Below the pieces are notes generated by a model. The model searched no databases and was not told the DNA's origin. It saw only the letters and a list, made by a program, of their open reading frames with translations. A stretch of 64,000 bases of DNA from Microbacterium schleiferi (GTDB taxonomy: Bacteria > Actinomycetota > Actinomycetes > Actinomycetales > Microbacteriaceae), in contig NZ_CP064760.1 of assembly GCF_015565955.1 (NCBI RefSeq), forward strand, positions 2,170,001-2,234,000, written 5' to 3'. Positions 38,720 to 48,331 of the stretch are shown in pieces (position 1 is the first letter of the stretch; each line of letters starts with the position of its first letter). Both the position numbers and the translations under genes were made by a program.

Positions 38720-38753
38720 TATCGAGCCACGAGTATCGAGCCACGAATATCGG
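38720..38753. repeat. Short tandem repeat, 14-base unit
   Basis: TATCGAGCCACGAG is followed directly by TATCGAGCCACGAA and then by a partial third unit TATCGG. It lies 24 bases beyond the stop codon of the DUF7882-like gene and 100 bases upstream of glpX. Confidence 0.7.
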
Positions 38754-38777
38754 CAGCGCCTCACCTGCCCGCGACGG

Positions 38778-39107
38778 TCAGGGCCGGGTCACCGGCGCCG
38801 TCGTCGCGTCGAAGTGCTGCGCGACCAGCAGTATCCCTCCGGAGGAGTTCGCCGAGTTGGCGAGGTCCTCAATCCATTCACGGCTCAGCTGGGGCGACTC
38901 GGGCTCGTCGAAGACGAACCGGAGCGGAATCGACGGATGCAGCCACAGCGTGGTGCGACCGGGTTCCTGGTCGTCTGGATGCTGCCACGACACCGTGAAG
39001 CTCTCGCCGCGACGCAGCTTCGTGGCGATCACCACTTTGAGGTGCGCAAGCGCGAGATCATCGATGTAGATCGGGGTTGCCGATCCGCCGTAGTAGACAG
39101 TTCCCAT
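38778..39107 (-). CDS. DUF7882-like small protein, copy 2
   Basis: 109 residues: 'MGTVYYGGSATPIYIDDLAL', then 'LKVVIATKLRRGESFTVSW', 'TTLWLHPSIPLRFVFDEPE' and 'LSREWIEDLANSANSSGGIL'. It is the better match to the family consensus of the two copies. A TAAGGT hexamer 7 nt upstream fixes the ATG at 39107, although the frame continues another 39 codons. No cysteine, signal peptide or membrane segment. Function unknown; any label as DNA ligase would be wrong because no KxDG motif exists. Confidence 0.82.
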   Translation of the reverse strand: MGTVYYGGSATPIYIDDLALAHLKVVIATKLRRGESFTVSWQHPDDQEPGRTTLWLHPSIPLRFVFDEPESPQLSREWIEDLANSANSSGGILLVAQHFDATTAPVTRP

Positions 39108-39114
39108 GTGCGCC

Positions 39115-39120
39115 ACCTTA
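39115..39120 (-). promoter_or_regulatory. -10 element for leaderless DUF7882-like gene
   Basis: TAAGGT on the minus strand, 7 nt before the ATG at 39107. Confidence 0.5.
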
Positions 39121-39237
39121 TGCGCCGCGCCGTGAGTACGGGCCGTCATGGCAGAACCCTCATGTTCGCGTTGCATCTCCCGGCGTTCTCGAACAATCTC
39201 ACGGCCGGCTCTTTCGCTGTGCAATCGGACGCTTCGC

Positions 39238-39243
39238 TAGAGT
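39238..39243 (+). promoter_or_regulatory. -10 element upstream of fba
   Basis: TAGAGT about 47 bases before the fba ATG would give a conventional leader containing the AAGGAG site. No convincing -35 is visible. Confidence 0.35.
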
Positions 39244-39290
39244 GACCGTGAACCCCCACCGAGGTGAATCCCCCGACAAGGAGCGCACTC

Positions 39291-40322
<1,032 letters not shown>

Positions 40323-40328
40323 GCCCCC

Positions 40329-40363
40329 GCGGTACGGGCGCACTCACCCGCCACGAACCGCGT
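40329..40363. terminator. Possible terminator between fba and DUF6264 gene
   Basis: A nested dyad, outer CGCGGT/ACCGCG and inner CGGG/CCCG, in the 49-base space between convergent stop codons. Confidence 0.35.
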
Positions 40364-40371
40364 GTCTGGCC

Positions 40372-40929
40372 TCAGGAGATCGAGGTCAGATACGCGGTGA
40401 AGGCGGGATCTGACATCAGCGGCACGATGGCGAGCGCGCCGACGACCAGATGGGTCACGACCGCGCCGACCAGCGGCACCCACCACGCGAGCTTCCCCGC
40501 CATCGTTCTGCGCACCGAGAACCAGGCGGCGATGAGGTAGCCGATGACGAGCGCAACGGCCGCGGCGGCTCCCCAGGCCTGCCCGCCCTCGAGGTTGGTG
40601 AATTCGCCGGGGATCCCCATCACTTCGAACACCGTGGCGGCGTACTGGGGGAAATCGAGCAGCGCGATCGCCGCGACCGCGACGTTGACCAGGGCGTAGG
40701 CGAGCAGCGCGAAGGTGACGATGCGATCAACGGCCCGCGACCGTGCAGGATCGGCCGGCGCTCCGGCTGCGCGGGCGGTGTTGTTCGCGGATGTCTTCTC
40801 CGCGTCATCCGTCACCGACTCACCGGTCTCGAGCGACCACGTCGCGTCAGGCTTCTGAATACGCGCGCGCTGCTCTTCCGGCGTCGCGTAGACGCCGTAC
40901 TTCGGCTCCGGTCGCTCGTCGTCGCTCAT
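40372..40929 (-). CDS. DUF6264-like membrane protein
   Basis: 185 residues. A polar, proline- and acid-rich N-terminus containing '[16 protein letters not shown]' is followed by four membrane segments ('[20 protein letters not shown]', '[17 protein letters not shown]', '[18 protein letters not shown]' and one more). This layout matches a Microbacteriaceae family I know as DUF6264; the function is unknown. It follows ispH on the same strand with a 4-base overlap of stop and start, so it is co-translated with that essential gene. Confidence 0.78.
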   Translation of the reverse strand: MSDDERPEPKYGVYATPEEQRARIQKPDATWSLETGESVTDDAEKTSANNTARAAGAPADPARSRAVDRIVTFALLAYALVNVAVAAIALLDFPQYAATVFEVMGIPGEFTNLEGGQAWGAAAAVALVIGYLIAAWFSVRRTMAGKLAWWVPLVGAVVTHLVVGALAIVPLMSDPAFTAYLTSIS

Positions 40930-41972
40930 GCGCGCACGCGCCCGCCCCGGTGCTCACTGGCACCCTGTCGCAACTCCTTGGGGAGCGAGAACATCAGATC
41001 CTCTTCGGCGGTGCGCACTTCTTCGACGTCGCGGTAGCCCGCTGCCGCAAGGTCTTCGAGCACCTGCTGAACGAGCACCTCGGGAACTGACGCGCCGCTT
41101 GTCACGCCGACGCTGGCGACGCCTTCGAGCCACTCCTGTCGGATTTCGTCCGCGTAATCGACCCGGTACGCGGCCTTGGCGCCGTATTCGAGCGCCACCT
41201 CAACGAGGCGCACACTGTTGGACGAATTGGCCGACCCGACCACGATGACCAGGTCCGTGCCCTGGGCGACCTTCTTGATCGCTACCTGACGGTTCTGGGT
41301 CGCGTAGCAAATGTCATCCGAGGGCGGATCCTGCAGCTCCGGGAACCGCTCACGCAGCCGCCTGACCGTGTCCATCGTCTCGTCGACCGAGAGCGTCGTC
41401 TGCGAGAGCCACACCACGCGGGACGGGTCCCGCACCTCGACGGTGTCGGCCTCCTCGGGTGAGTTCACGATCGTGATGTGCTCGGGCGCTTCTCCCGCTG
41501 TGCCCTCGACCTCTTCGTGGCCGAGGTGACCGATCAGGAGGATCTCGAACTCGTCGCGCGCGAAGCGCACGGCCTCGCGGTGCACCTTCGTGACCAGAGG
41601 GCAGGTCGCATCGATCGCCTGCAGCTGACGGTCGGCAGCGGACTGCACGACAGCCGGCGAGACGCCGTGCGCGCTGAAGACGACGTGCGCGCCCTCGGGC
41701 ACTTCGTCGACCTCATCGACGAAAATCGCGCCCTTCTGCTCGAGCTCGGTGACGACATGGATGTTGTGAACGATCTGCTTACGCACGTAGACGGGCGCAC
41801 CGAATCGCTCCAGCGCCTTCTCGACCGCGATCACGGCACGATCGACGCCGGCGCAGTATCCCCGGGGCGCGGCAAGCAGCACCCGCTTGGGTCGGTCGAC
41901 CGGGATATCCTGGAGACGCTCACGGCGCCGCGGAACGCGGGGCATGGGCATGTGTACCGCGGGAGTGCTCAT
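40926..41972 (-). CDS. ispH: 4-hydroxy-3-methylbut-2-enyl diphosphate reductase
   Basis: 348 residues; last step of the MEP isoprenoid pathway, yielding IPP and DMAPP. The three cluster cysteines lie in '[13 protein letters not shown]', '[14 protein letters not shown]' and '[13 protein letters not shown]', and the catalytic Glu region '[11 protein letters not shown]' is present. The ATG at 41972 follows TAGAAT by 7 nt, and the N-terminal 30 residues before the core are basic and variable. It is divergent from xseA. The isoprenyl transferase at 51 kb uses its product. Confidence 0.97.
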   Translation of the reverse strand: MSTPAVHMPMPRVPRRRERLQDIPVDRPKRVLLAAPRGYCAGVDRAVIAVEKALERFGAPVYVRKQIVHNIHVVTELEQKGAIFVDEVDEVPEGAHVVFSAHGVSPAVVQSAADRQLQAIDATCPLVTKVHREAVRFARDEFEILLIGHLGHEEVEGTAGEAPEHITIVNSPEEADTVEVRDPSRVVWLSQTTLSVDETMDTVRRLRERFPELQDPPSDDICYATQNRQVAIKKVAQGTDLVIVVGSANSSNSVRLVEVALEYGAKAAYRVDYADEIRQEWLEGVASVGVTSGASVPEVLVQQVLEDLAAAGYRDVEEVRTAEEDLMFSLPKELRQGASEHRGGRVRA

Positions 41973-41979
41973 CGGTCCG

Positions 41980-41985
41980 ATTCTA
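41980..41985 (-). promoter_or_regulatory. -10 element for leaderless ispH
   Basis: TAGAAT on the minus strand, 7 nt before the ATG at 41972. Confidence 0.5.
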
Positions 41986-42027
41986 CGGGCGCGGCCTGAG
42001 CGCGGGCCGGGCAAGCCGAAAGGGATC

Positions 42028-43323
42028 ATGACGACATTCCAGCCCGAGCGCGTTCCCGGACAGGCACCGCCCCCGGATTCCGTGCATCCTCGGGACTCCA
42101 GCGCCCAGTCCCCGACCTCGGTCGCTCGCCTCGGCGACACGATCCGCGGCTTCGTCGAGACGTGGGGGTCGGTGTGGGTCGAGGGAGAGATCACGTCGTG
42201 GAACCTTCGCGGCGGCAATGTCTTCGGGCGGATCAAGGACCTCGCGACGGACGCGACGATCTCGATCCGGATCTGGTCGAGCACGCGGCAACGCCTCCCC
42301 GCTGACCTGGCCGTCGGCGATCGGGTCGTCGCGTGCGTCAAAGCCGACTACTTCACGCGCACGGGGGATTTCAGTTTCGCGGTCTCGGCGATGCGGCACG
42401 TGGGGCTGGGCGACCAGCTCGAACGCCTCGAACGCCTCCGGACACAACTGCGCGGGGAAGGGCTGTTCGATTCCGCGCGTAAGAAACCGCTCCCCTTCCT
42501 CCCCCACCTCATCGGCCTGATCACGGGTGAGAAGTCGGATGCCGAGAAGGACGTGCACCGCAACGCCGAGCTCCGTTGGCCGCGCGTGCGATTCCGCACG
42601 CAGTACGCGGCGGTGCAGGGCGATCGCTGCGTTCCCGAGACGATCGCCGCTCTTACAGCCCTGGATGCCGACCCCGAGGTGGACGTCATCATCATCGCTC
42701 GCGGTGGCGGCGACCCGCAGACACTGCTGGGGTTCAGCGACGAGCGGCTCGTCCGCGCTGTCGCCGCGGCATCCACACCTGTCGTCAGCGCGATCGGGCA
42801 CGAGAACGATCACCCGATCCTCGATGACGTGGCTGATCTGCGCGCATCCACACCCACGGATGCTGCCAAGCGCGTCGTTCCCGACGTCGCCGAGCAGCGG
42901 GCGCTCGTGTCCCAGTTGCTCAGCCGTGCCCGCACGCGCGTGACACAACGGCTCGCGCACGACATCTCCCAGGTCGAGCAGCTGCGCTCCCGGCCGGTCT
43001 TGCGCAATCCCGAGCACGCCGTGGCTCAGCGCGCGCAGCACATCGAGCTGCTGGTCGCGCGAGGACGGGATCACGCGGAACGCGCCGTGGCGGCGCAGAC
43101 CCGACGCACCGCCGAGTTGCGGGCTGCGGTTCGCGCGCTGTCCCCGGCCTCGACACTGGCCCGGGGGTATGCGATCGCGCATGTCGGCGGCGGTGTGATC
43201 GTCCGGGATGCCGAGCAGGCGCCCGCCGGCACAGAGGTCACCGTCACCGTGGGGCGAGGCTCCTTCGGGGCCCGTTCCGCAGGCGAGGTTGACGAGACCA
43301 GCACCCCCGATCGGCCGCTCTAG
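42028..43323 (+). CDS. xseA: Exodeoxyribonuclease VII large subunit
   Basis: 431 residues. The N-terminal OB-fold tRNA_anti-like domain ('[20 protein letters not shown]') binds single-stranded DNA, and the catalytic Exonuc_VII_L domain includes '[18 protein letters not shown]', '[19 protein letters not shown]' and '[19 protein letters not shown]'. A long coiled coil ends in '[15 protein letters not shown]'. It degrades single-stranded DNA in repair together with XseB. The ATG at 42028 follows AAAGGGA; the longer frame overlaps ispH. Confidence 0.96.
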   Translation: MTTFQPERVPGQAPPPDSVHPRDSSAQSPTSVARLGDTIRGFVETWGSVWVEGEITSWNLRGGNVFGRIKDLATDATISIRIWSSTRQRLPADLAVGDRVVACVKADYFTRTGDFSFAVSAMRHVGLGDQLERLERLRTQLRGEGLFDSARKKPLPFLPHLIGLITGEKSDAEKDVHRNAELRWPRVRFRTQYAAVQGDRCVPETIAALTALDADPEVDVIIIARGGGDPQTLLGFSDERLVRAVAAASTPVVSAIGHENDHPILDDVADLRASTPTDAAKRVVPDVAEQRALVSQLLSRARTRVTQRLAHDISQVEQLRSRPVLRNPEHAVAQRAQHIELLVARGRDHAERAVAAQTRRTAELRAAVRALSPASTLARGYAIAHVGGGVIVRDAEQAPAGTEVTVTVGRGSFGARSAGEVDETSTPDRPL

Positions 43324-43326
43324 GAT
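43321..43326 (+). promoter_or_regulatory. -10 element for leaderless xseB, overlapping xseA stop
   Basis: TAGGAT lies 6 nt before the xseB ATG. Its TAG is the xseA stop codon, so the small subunit may have its own leaderless transcript. Confidence 0.45.
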
Positions 43327-43332
43327 GGAAAC

Positions 43333-43581
43333 ATGACCGCCGCGAACCCGCCTGCCCCGGGTGACGTCGACGGCCTGTCGTTCGAGCAGGCTCGCGACGA
43401 GCTCGTTCGCGTCGTCGCGGAGCTGGAACAGGGAGCACCGACCCTCGAGGAGTCGCTGCGGCTGTGGGAGCGCGGCGAGGCGCTCGCGGCGCGATGCGAG
43501 CAGTGGCTCGTCGGCGCGAAAGAGCGGCTGGATGCGGCACGCGCTTCATCGACGCCCGCCACGGGCGGGGATGGATCGTAA
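43333..43581 (+). CDS. xseB: Exodeoxyribonuclease VII small subunit
   Basis: 82 residues, typical length. It is one helical hairpin: 'LSFEQARDELVRVVAELEQG', then 'TLEESLRLWERGEALAARCE', with the Pfam Exonuc_VII_S pattern LEESLxLxExGxxLxxxC. Several XseB copies bind each XseA. It lies 9 bases after xseA, and its TAA stop shares one base with the ATG of the next gene. Confidence 0.96.
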   Translation: MTAANPPAPGDVDGLSFEQARDELVRVVAELEQGAPTLEESLRLWERGEALAARCEQWLVGAKERLDAARASSTPATGGDGS

Positions 43582-44225
43582 TGGCGCAGCGGGAACGGAT
43601 CGTCGCCGAGCTTGGTCGACCAGAAACTCCTGAGGAAACGGCGGCGCGCAAGGCTGAGTCGTCCCGGATCTATCGCTCGAGTCAGACCTTCCGCAATCTG
43701 ATCGCTGCCCTGGTGATCACTCTCGGCATCGTCGCGATTGTCATCTTCGCCGTCCCCCGCGGCGAACCAGCGGAGAGGGAGCCGATCGACGTCGCCGCCG
43801 TTGCCGAGGAGGTCTCGCTCACCCTCGACGGATCAACCGCGATCGTCCCCGTCGTCCCCGATACGTGGCTGGTCAACGCGGCCACCGTCGCCGGCGACGA
43901 CCCGCGCACCTGGACGGTCCTGTACGTCCCCGAGGGTGATGCCGGATTCGTTCGCGTTGCCCAGGGCTTCGGTGCCGACCCAACATGGCCCACGCGCGAG
44001 CTCTCGGGGGCGGATACCGCAGGAACCACCGTCATCGACGGTGTCGAATGGACCGAATACGACATCCCCGACCCTGCTCGTGCCGGCAACATCTCGGCGG
44101 CTCTCAGCACGACCGCCGGCCCGGACACGATTCTCGTCTACGGTGCGACGACACCGGACGCCCTGCGCGTGATCGCGGCGAGCCTGGCCGATCAGATCAT
44201 CGCTGCCGACGAGGAGAGTTCATGA
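43581..44225 (+). CDS. DUF4245 membrane-anchored protein
   Basis: 214 residues. A polar N-terminus with 'RSSQTFRNLIAALVITLGIV' marks one membrane helix, followed by an extracytoplasmic domain of the DUF4245 family ('DTWLVNAATVAGDDPRTWTV', 'DGVEWTEYDIPDP'). The family is limited to actinobacteria and has no known biochemical role. It is regularly found between xseAB and a fructose-bisphosphatase or fumarase in related genomes, as it is here beside carbonic anhydrase and fumC. Starts on the last base of xseB. Confidence 0.88.
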   Translation: MAQRERIVAELGRPETPEETAARKAESSRIYRSSQTFRNLIAALVITLGIVAIVIFAVPRGEPAEREPIDVAAVAEEVSLTLDGSTAIVPVVPDTWLVNAATVAGDDPRTWTVLYVPEGDAGFVRVAQGFGADPTWPTRELSGADTAGTTVIDGVEWTEYDIPDPARAGNISAALSTTAGPDTILVYGATTPDALRVIAASLADQIIAADEESS

Positions 44226-44857
44226 TGCCGACCACGACGCCCGCCGAGGTGTGGGGCGACATGCGCGAGGGAAACGCCCGGTTCGTCTCCGGCGACCCCT
44301 CGCATCCGCGACAGGACGTGGAGCGTCGCCACGAACTGGCGGGGGGCCAGCGCCCGCGCGCCGCGCTCTTCGGCTGCGCGGACTCCCGACTTGCCGCCGA
44401 GATCATCTTCGACCAGGGGCTCGGTGATCTGTTCGTCGTCCGAAACGCCGGTCAGGTCATCTCCGACTCCGTCGTCGGCAGCCTCGAGTACGCCGTCGCG
44501 GTGCTCGAGGTCCCCCTGATCGTCATCCTCGGGCACGACGAATGCGGTGCCGTCGCCGCCGCGATCGAATCGACGACCCTGGATGCTCCCGCACTCCCCC
44601 CACACATTTGGCGCCAGATCGCCCCCATCGTCCCGGCGGTCAGGCGCGTCATCCGAGCCTCCGACGGCGGCCCCGTCGACGCTGAGGAAGTCGGCCGCGA
44701 GCACTTGCGCGACACCGTCGCCGAGCTCCTCCACTCTTCCGAACTGATCAGCGACGCCGTCGCCGCCGGAACGCTCGCGATCGTCGGAGCGAACTACCGC
44801 CTGTCCGAGGGCACGGCCATCCCCGATGTCATCGTGGGCACCGCCGAGGACTCCTGA
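44222..44857 (+). CDS. Beta-class carbonic anhydrase
   Basis: 211 residues; interconverts CO2 and bicarbonate with zinc. The zinc ligands are C52 in 'FGCADSRLAAE', H105 and C108 in 'ILGHDECGAVAA', and the Asp-Arg dyad D54/R56 is intact, so it is probably active. The ATG overlaps the stop of the DUF4245 gene. No membrane or signal segment. It likely supplies bicarbonate for carboxylases in central metabolism; this role is inferred. Confidence 0.94.
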   Translation: MMPTTTPAEVWGDMREGNARFVSGDPSHPRQDVERRHELAGGQRPRAALFGCADSRLAAEIIFDQGLGDLFVVRNAGQVISDSVVGSLEYAVAVLEVPLIVILGHDECGAVAAAIESTTLDAPALPPHIWRQIAPIVPAVRRVIRASDGGPVDAEEVGREHLRDTVAELLHSSELISDAVAAGTLAIVGANYRLSEGTAIPDVIVGTAEDS

Positions 44858-44905
44858 TGACGACGGGCAGCTGCCCGAGCCCAACCGAAGCGAAGGAACG
44901 AGGAC

Positions 44906-46300
44906 GTGACTGACATCGAGTACCGCATCGAACACGACACGATGGGCGAGGTGCGGGTTCCCAAGAACGCGCTGTATGCCGCACAAACCCAGCGGGCCGT
45001 CGAGAACTTCCCCATCTCGGGTGATGCGCTCGACCCCGCCCAGATCGTGGCGCTGGCGCGTATCAAGAAGGCCGCCGCACTGGCCAACCGGGACCTGGGC
45101 ACCCTCGACCCGCAGATCGCTGGAGCCATCGCCGCTGCCGCCGACGAGATCATCGACGGCGCTCACGCCGACCAGTTCCCGATCGACGTGTACCAGACCG
45201 GCAGCGGGACCTCGTCGAACATGAACATGAACGAGGTGCTGGCAACCCTCGCGACGCGCAGCCTCGGTCAGACCGTGCATCCGAACGATCACGTCAACGC
45301 GTCCCAGTCCTCCAACGACGTGTTCCCGACCTCGGTGCACGTCGCCGTGACGCAGGAACTGATCGATGACCTCATCCCGGCGCTCGACCACCTCGCGGTC
45401 GCCCTGGAAGAGAAGGCCGAGCTCTGGCAGAGCGTTGTGAAGTCGGGCAGGACGCACCTCATGGATGCCACCCCTGTCACCCTCGGCCAGGAGTTCGGCG
45501 GCTACGCTCGCCAGATCCGACTCGGCATCGAACGCGTCCAGGCCGTCATCCCCCATGTCTCCGAGGTGCCCCTGGGCGGAACGGCCGTCGGCACGGGCAT
45601 CAATACCCCCCTCGGCTTCCCGCAGAAGGTCCTGGAGATCCTGGTCTCGGAGACGGAGCTGCCGATCACCGAGGCCAAGGACCACTTCGAGGCGCAGGCA
45701 AACCGCGACGCTCTCGTCGAGGCATCCGGTGCACTGCGCACGATCGCGGTCTCGCTCACGAAGATCAACAACGACCTGCGCTGGATGGGATCGGGACCGA
45801 ACACGGGCCTTGCCGAGCTGCGCATCCCCGACCTTCAGCCCGGCTCGTCGATCATGCCCGGCAAGGTGAACCCGGTCGTGCCCGAAGCAACCCTCATGGT
45901 GTGCGCGCGCATCATCGGCAACGACGCGACGATCGCCTGGGCCGGAGCCTCGGGCGCGTTCGAGCTGAACGTCGCGATCCCCGTCATGGGTACAGCGCTC
46001 TTGGAGTCGATCCGGCTCCTGGCCAACACCATGCGTGTCCTGGCCGACAAGACGATCGTCGGCCTGGAAGCCAACGTCGAGCGGGCCACGGCCTTCGCGG
46101 GAATGTCGCCGTCGATCGTGACCCCCTTGAACAAGCTCATCGGCTACGAAGCGGCAGCTAAGATCGCCAAGCACGCGGTGGCCGAGGGAGTCACGATTCG
46201 TGAAGCCGTCATCTCACTCGGCTATGTCGACCGCGGCGAGCTGACCCTCGAGCAGCTCGACGAGAAGCTCGATCTGCTGTCGATGACCCACCCGGGGTAG
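44906..46300 (+). CDS. fumC: Class II fumarate hydratase
   Basis: 464 residues; hydrates fumarate to L-malate in the TCA cycle. The fumarase/aspartase signature '[18 protein letters not shown]' carries the catalytic serine loop, with '[16 protein letters not shown]' and '[20 protein letters not shown]' (substrate-binding SGRTH and the general-base His in TPVTLG region). The GTG at 44906 lies after GGAACGAGGA. Class II (oxygen-stable, no iron-sulfur cluster) suits an aerobe. Confidence 0.97.
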   Translation: MTDIEYRIEHDTMGEVRVPKNALYAAQTQRAVENFPISGDALDPAQIVALARIKKAAALANRDLGTLDPQIAGAIAAAADEIIDGAHADQFPIDVYQTGSGTSSNMNMNEVLATLATRSLGQTVHPNDHVNASQSSNDVFPTSVHVAVTQELIDDLIPALDHLAVALEEKAELWQSVVKSGRTHLMDATPVTLGQEFGGYARQIRLGIERVQAVIPHVSEVPLGGTAVGTGINTPLGFPQKVLEILVSETELPITEAKDHFEAQANRDALVEASGALRTIAVSLTKINNDLRWMGSGPNTGLAELRIPDLQPGSSIMPGKVNPVVPEATLMVCARIIGNDATIAWAGASGAFELNVAIPVMGTALLESIRLLANTMRVLADKTIVGLEANVERATAFAGMSPSIVTPLNKLIGYEAAAKIAKHAVAEGVTIREAVISLGYVDRGELTLEQLDEKLDLLSMTHPG

Positions 46301-46334
46301 TCCGCCATGGATGCGCCGGGTTCGCGCTGCGGGC

Positions 46335-46340
46335 GATAAT
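46335..46340 (+). promoter_or_regulatory. -10 element for leaderless histidine kinase gene
   Basis: GATAAT lies 6 nt before the ATG at 46347. It favours this start over the in-frame ATG 12 codons upstream, which lies too close to the fumC stop. Confidence 0.5.
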
Positions 46341-46346
46341 CACCCC

Positions 46347-47443
46347 ATGACACGGTCCCAGCGGCCGCATTCCGCTCGGCGTCGCATCGTCACGGGGGCG
46401 GCGCTGGCGTGTGCGTTCGCGCTCGCGCTCGTCGGAGGCGTGACGTTCACGACGCAGGCTGTCGCGCTGTGGCGCGACGGTGCGCCGCTGGATGGCCTGG
46501 TGCTTCCGATGATCGTCTTCGGCGTGGCATCGCTCGTCGCCGTCGCCCTCGTGGTGCTCGTCGGATGGTTCGTCACCGGTGCGGCGCTTCGCTCGATCGC
46601 GCAGGTGCGGGCAGCCGCCGACAGCATGACCCTCGCCGATCTCAGCCGTCGCCTTCCGGGGGACGGGGGCGAGGGCATCGCCGACCTGTCGCAGAGCGTG
46701 AACTCGATGCTCGATCGTCTCGAGGGATCGGTCGACTCGCAGCGGCAGCTGCTGGATGACGTGCGCCACGAACTCAAGACGCCGATCACCATCGTGCGCG
46801 GGCATCTCGAGATCATGGACGCCTCGGATCGGGCCGAGGTCGATGCCACCCGCGCGATCGGCATCGCGGAACTCGACCGGCTCTCTCGGCTGGTCGAAGA
46901 CATCGATCTGCTGGCCGCGGCGGAAACCGACACCTACGAGCGCGATGAGATCGAGCTCGCTGCGCTCACGGCGCGGATGGCAGACATGGTGGCCGTCATC
47001 CCGGGACACAGCTGGCGCGTCACCGAGCGGGCGACGGGACGGATGATGGGCGACGGCGACCGTCTCCTGCAGGCGTGGCTGCAACTGGCCGACAACGCGT
47101 CGAAGTACTCCCCCGATGCGAGTCCGATCGAGGTCGGCAGCGCGTCAGATGCGGTCGAAGTTCGCCTCTGGGTACGCGATCACGGACCCGGTGTTCCGCC
47201 CGCGATGCGCCATCGCATCTTCCGCCGCTTCGACCGCGCGGGACGGCGCCGTAGTGTGGGAGGCTCAGGGTTGGGACTGGCGATTGTTGATGCCATCGCG
47301 AAAGGCCACGGTGGCCGATGCGAGGTGACCGATACCCCCGGGGGCGGGGCGACTTTCACCATCCACGTACCGCACACCAGCGGTGCGTCCTACCCGGCGC
47401 CGGTGCGCGCCGATGACGTGATCCATCAGGGGGAAAGCGGTGA
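46347..47443 (+). CDS. Sensor histidine kinase (3' end frameshifted)
   Basis: About 366 residues. Two membrane helices (13-38 and 52-80) flank a very short outer loop, then a HAMP domain ('AADSMTLADLSRRLPGD'), the dimerisation helix with H141 (DDVRHELKTPIT) and the ATPase domain (N box 'LADNASKYSPDA', 'DHGPGVPP', 'GGSGLGLAIV'). As read, the frame runs about 1 kb past the regulator start. One extra G in GGGGG at 47429-47433 would end the protein at TGA 47441-47443, a GTGA overlap with the regulator. The signal is unknown. Confidence 0.88.
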
Positions 47444-48096
47444 CGAGGATCCTCATCGCAGAAGACGAGCCGCAGATATCGGCGTTCGTGGAGCGGGGGC
47501 TGCGCGTGGCGGGCTACGAGACCGTGGTCGTCGACGACGGTCCGCCGGCTCTCGAGCTCCTCCGAGGCGGGGCGATCGACCTCGCCCTGCTCGACATCGG
47601 TCTGCCGACTCTCGACGGGCTCGAGGTGCTGCGCCAGATCCGCCGCGAGGGCCGCAACGTGCCGATCATCATGCTCACCGCCCGCACCAGCACACGGGAT
47701 ACCGTCGAGGGTCTGGAGTCGGGCGCCAGCGACTACATCCGCAAGCCGTTCACGTTCGAGGAACTCCTCGCACGTGTTCGCTCGCGACTGCGCGAGGTCC
47801 CCGCGGACGCGGGAACGACGATCGTCCACGGGGAGGTCTCCCTGGACCTGTTGTCGCGGCGGGCCCTCGTCGCGGGGCGCGAAGTCGAACTGTCAGCTCG
47901 GGAGTTTGCGCTCGCCGAGCAGTTCCTGCGAAGCCCGGGAACGGTCCTTTCTCGCGAGCAGCTGCTCAGCCGCGTCTGGGAGATGGACTTCGATCCCGGA
48001 TCCAACGTCGTCGACGTGTACGTGCGCTACCTGCGGGGAAAGCTCGGAGCGCACCACATCGCCACCGTGCGGGGCGCCGGCTATCGCTGGGAGTGA
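47440..48096 (+). CDS. OmpR-family response regulator
   Basis: 218 residues. The receiver domain has acidic pocket E8-D9, phospho-acceptor D52 (LALLDIGLPTLDG), LTAR and K101 region 'YIRKPFTFEELLARV'. The C-terminal winged helix is of the Trans_reg_C type ('LSAREFALAEQFLRSPGTVL', 'VDVYVRYLRGKL', 'TVRGAGYRWE'). Starts with GTG at 47440, coupled to the kinase gene. It is probably phosphorylated by that kinase and binds DNA; target genes are not evident in the window. Confidence 0.95.
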   Translation: MTRILIAEDEPQISAFVERGLRVAGYETVVVDDGPPALELLRGGAIDLALLDIGLPTLDGLEVLRQIRREGRNVPIIMLTARTSTRDTVEGLESGASDYIRKPFTFEELLARVRSRLREVPADAGTTIVHGEVSLDLLSRRALVAGREVELSAREFALAEQFLRSPGTVLSREQLLSRVWEMDFDPGSNVVDVYVRYLRGKLGAHHIATVRGAGYRWE

Positions 48097-48127
48097 CGCG
48101 GCTGACGCTCGGTGGGCGGGCAAGAGA

Positions 48128-48161
48128 ATGCCCCCGGCGTCTGGGGTGTCGCCGGGGGCAT
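48128..48161. terminator. Bidirectional terminator between regulator and phoH
   Basis: A perfect 12-bp stem, ATGCCCCCGGCG and its complement, around a 10-base loop, 31 bases after the regulator stop. The gene on the other strand also ends towards it. Confidence 0.75.
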
Positions 48162-48331
48162 GGGCCGGTTATTGGGGGTTTCACCGACCAGGGGGTCTCG
48201 CGATCTGGGGGGCTCGCGGAACCCGGTGCACCCATGGTCGCAGACACCGGGTCACCGCAGACCCCCCGCTCGATGAGACTCTTCTCATGGTTCCGTGAGG
48301 ATCAGCTCGGAGAGAGGCCGCCTCGGCCCGA

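Noticed and set aside
38778..39107. ATP-dependent DNA ligase label for DUF7882-like proteins
   Set aside because: About 110 residues with no KxDG nucleotidyltransferase motif.
44192..46174. 660-codon open frame antisense to fumC and carbonic anhydrase
   Set aside because: Covers two conserved genes on the other strand and lacks any family feature.
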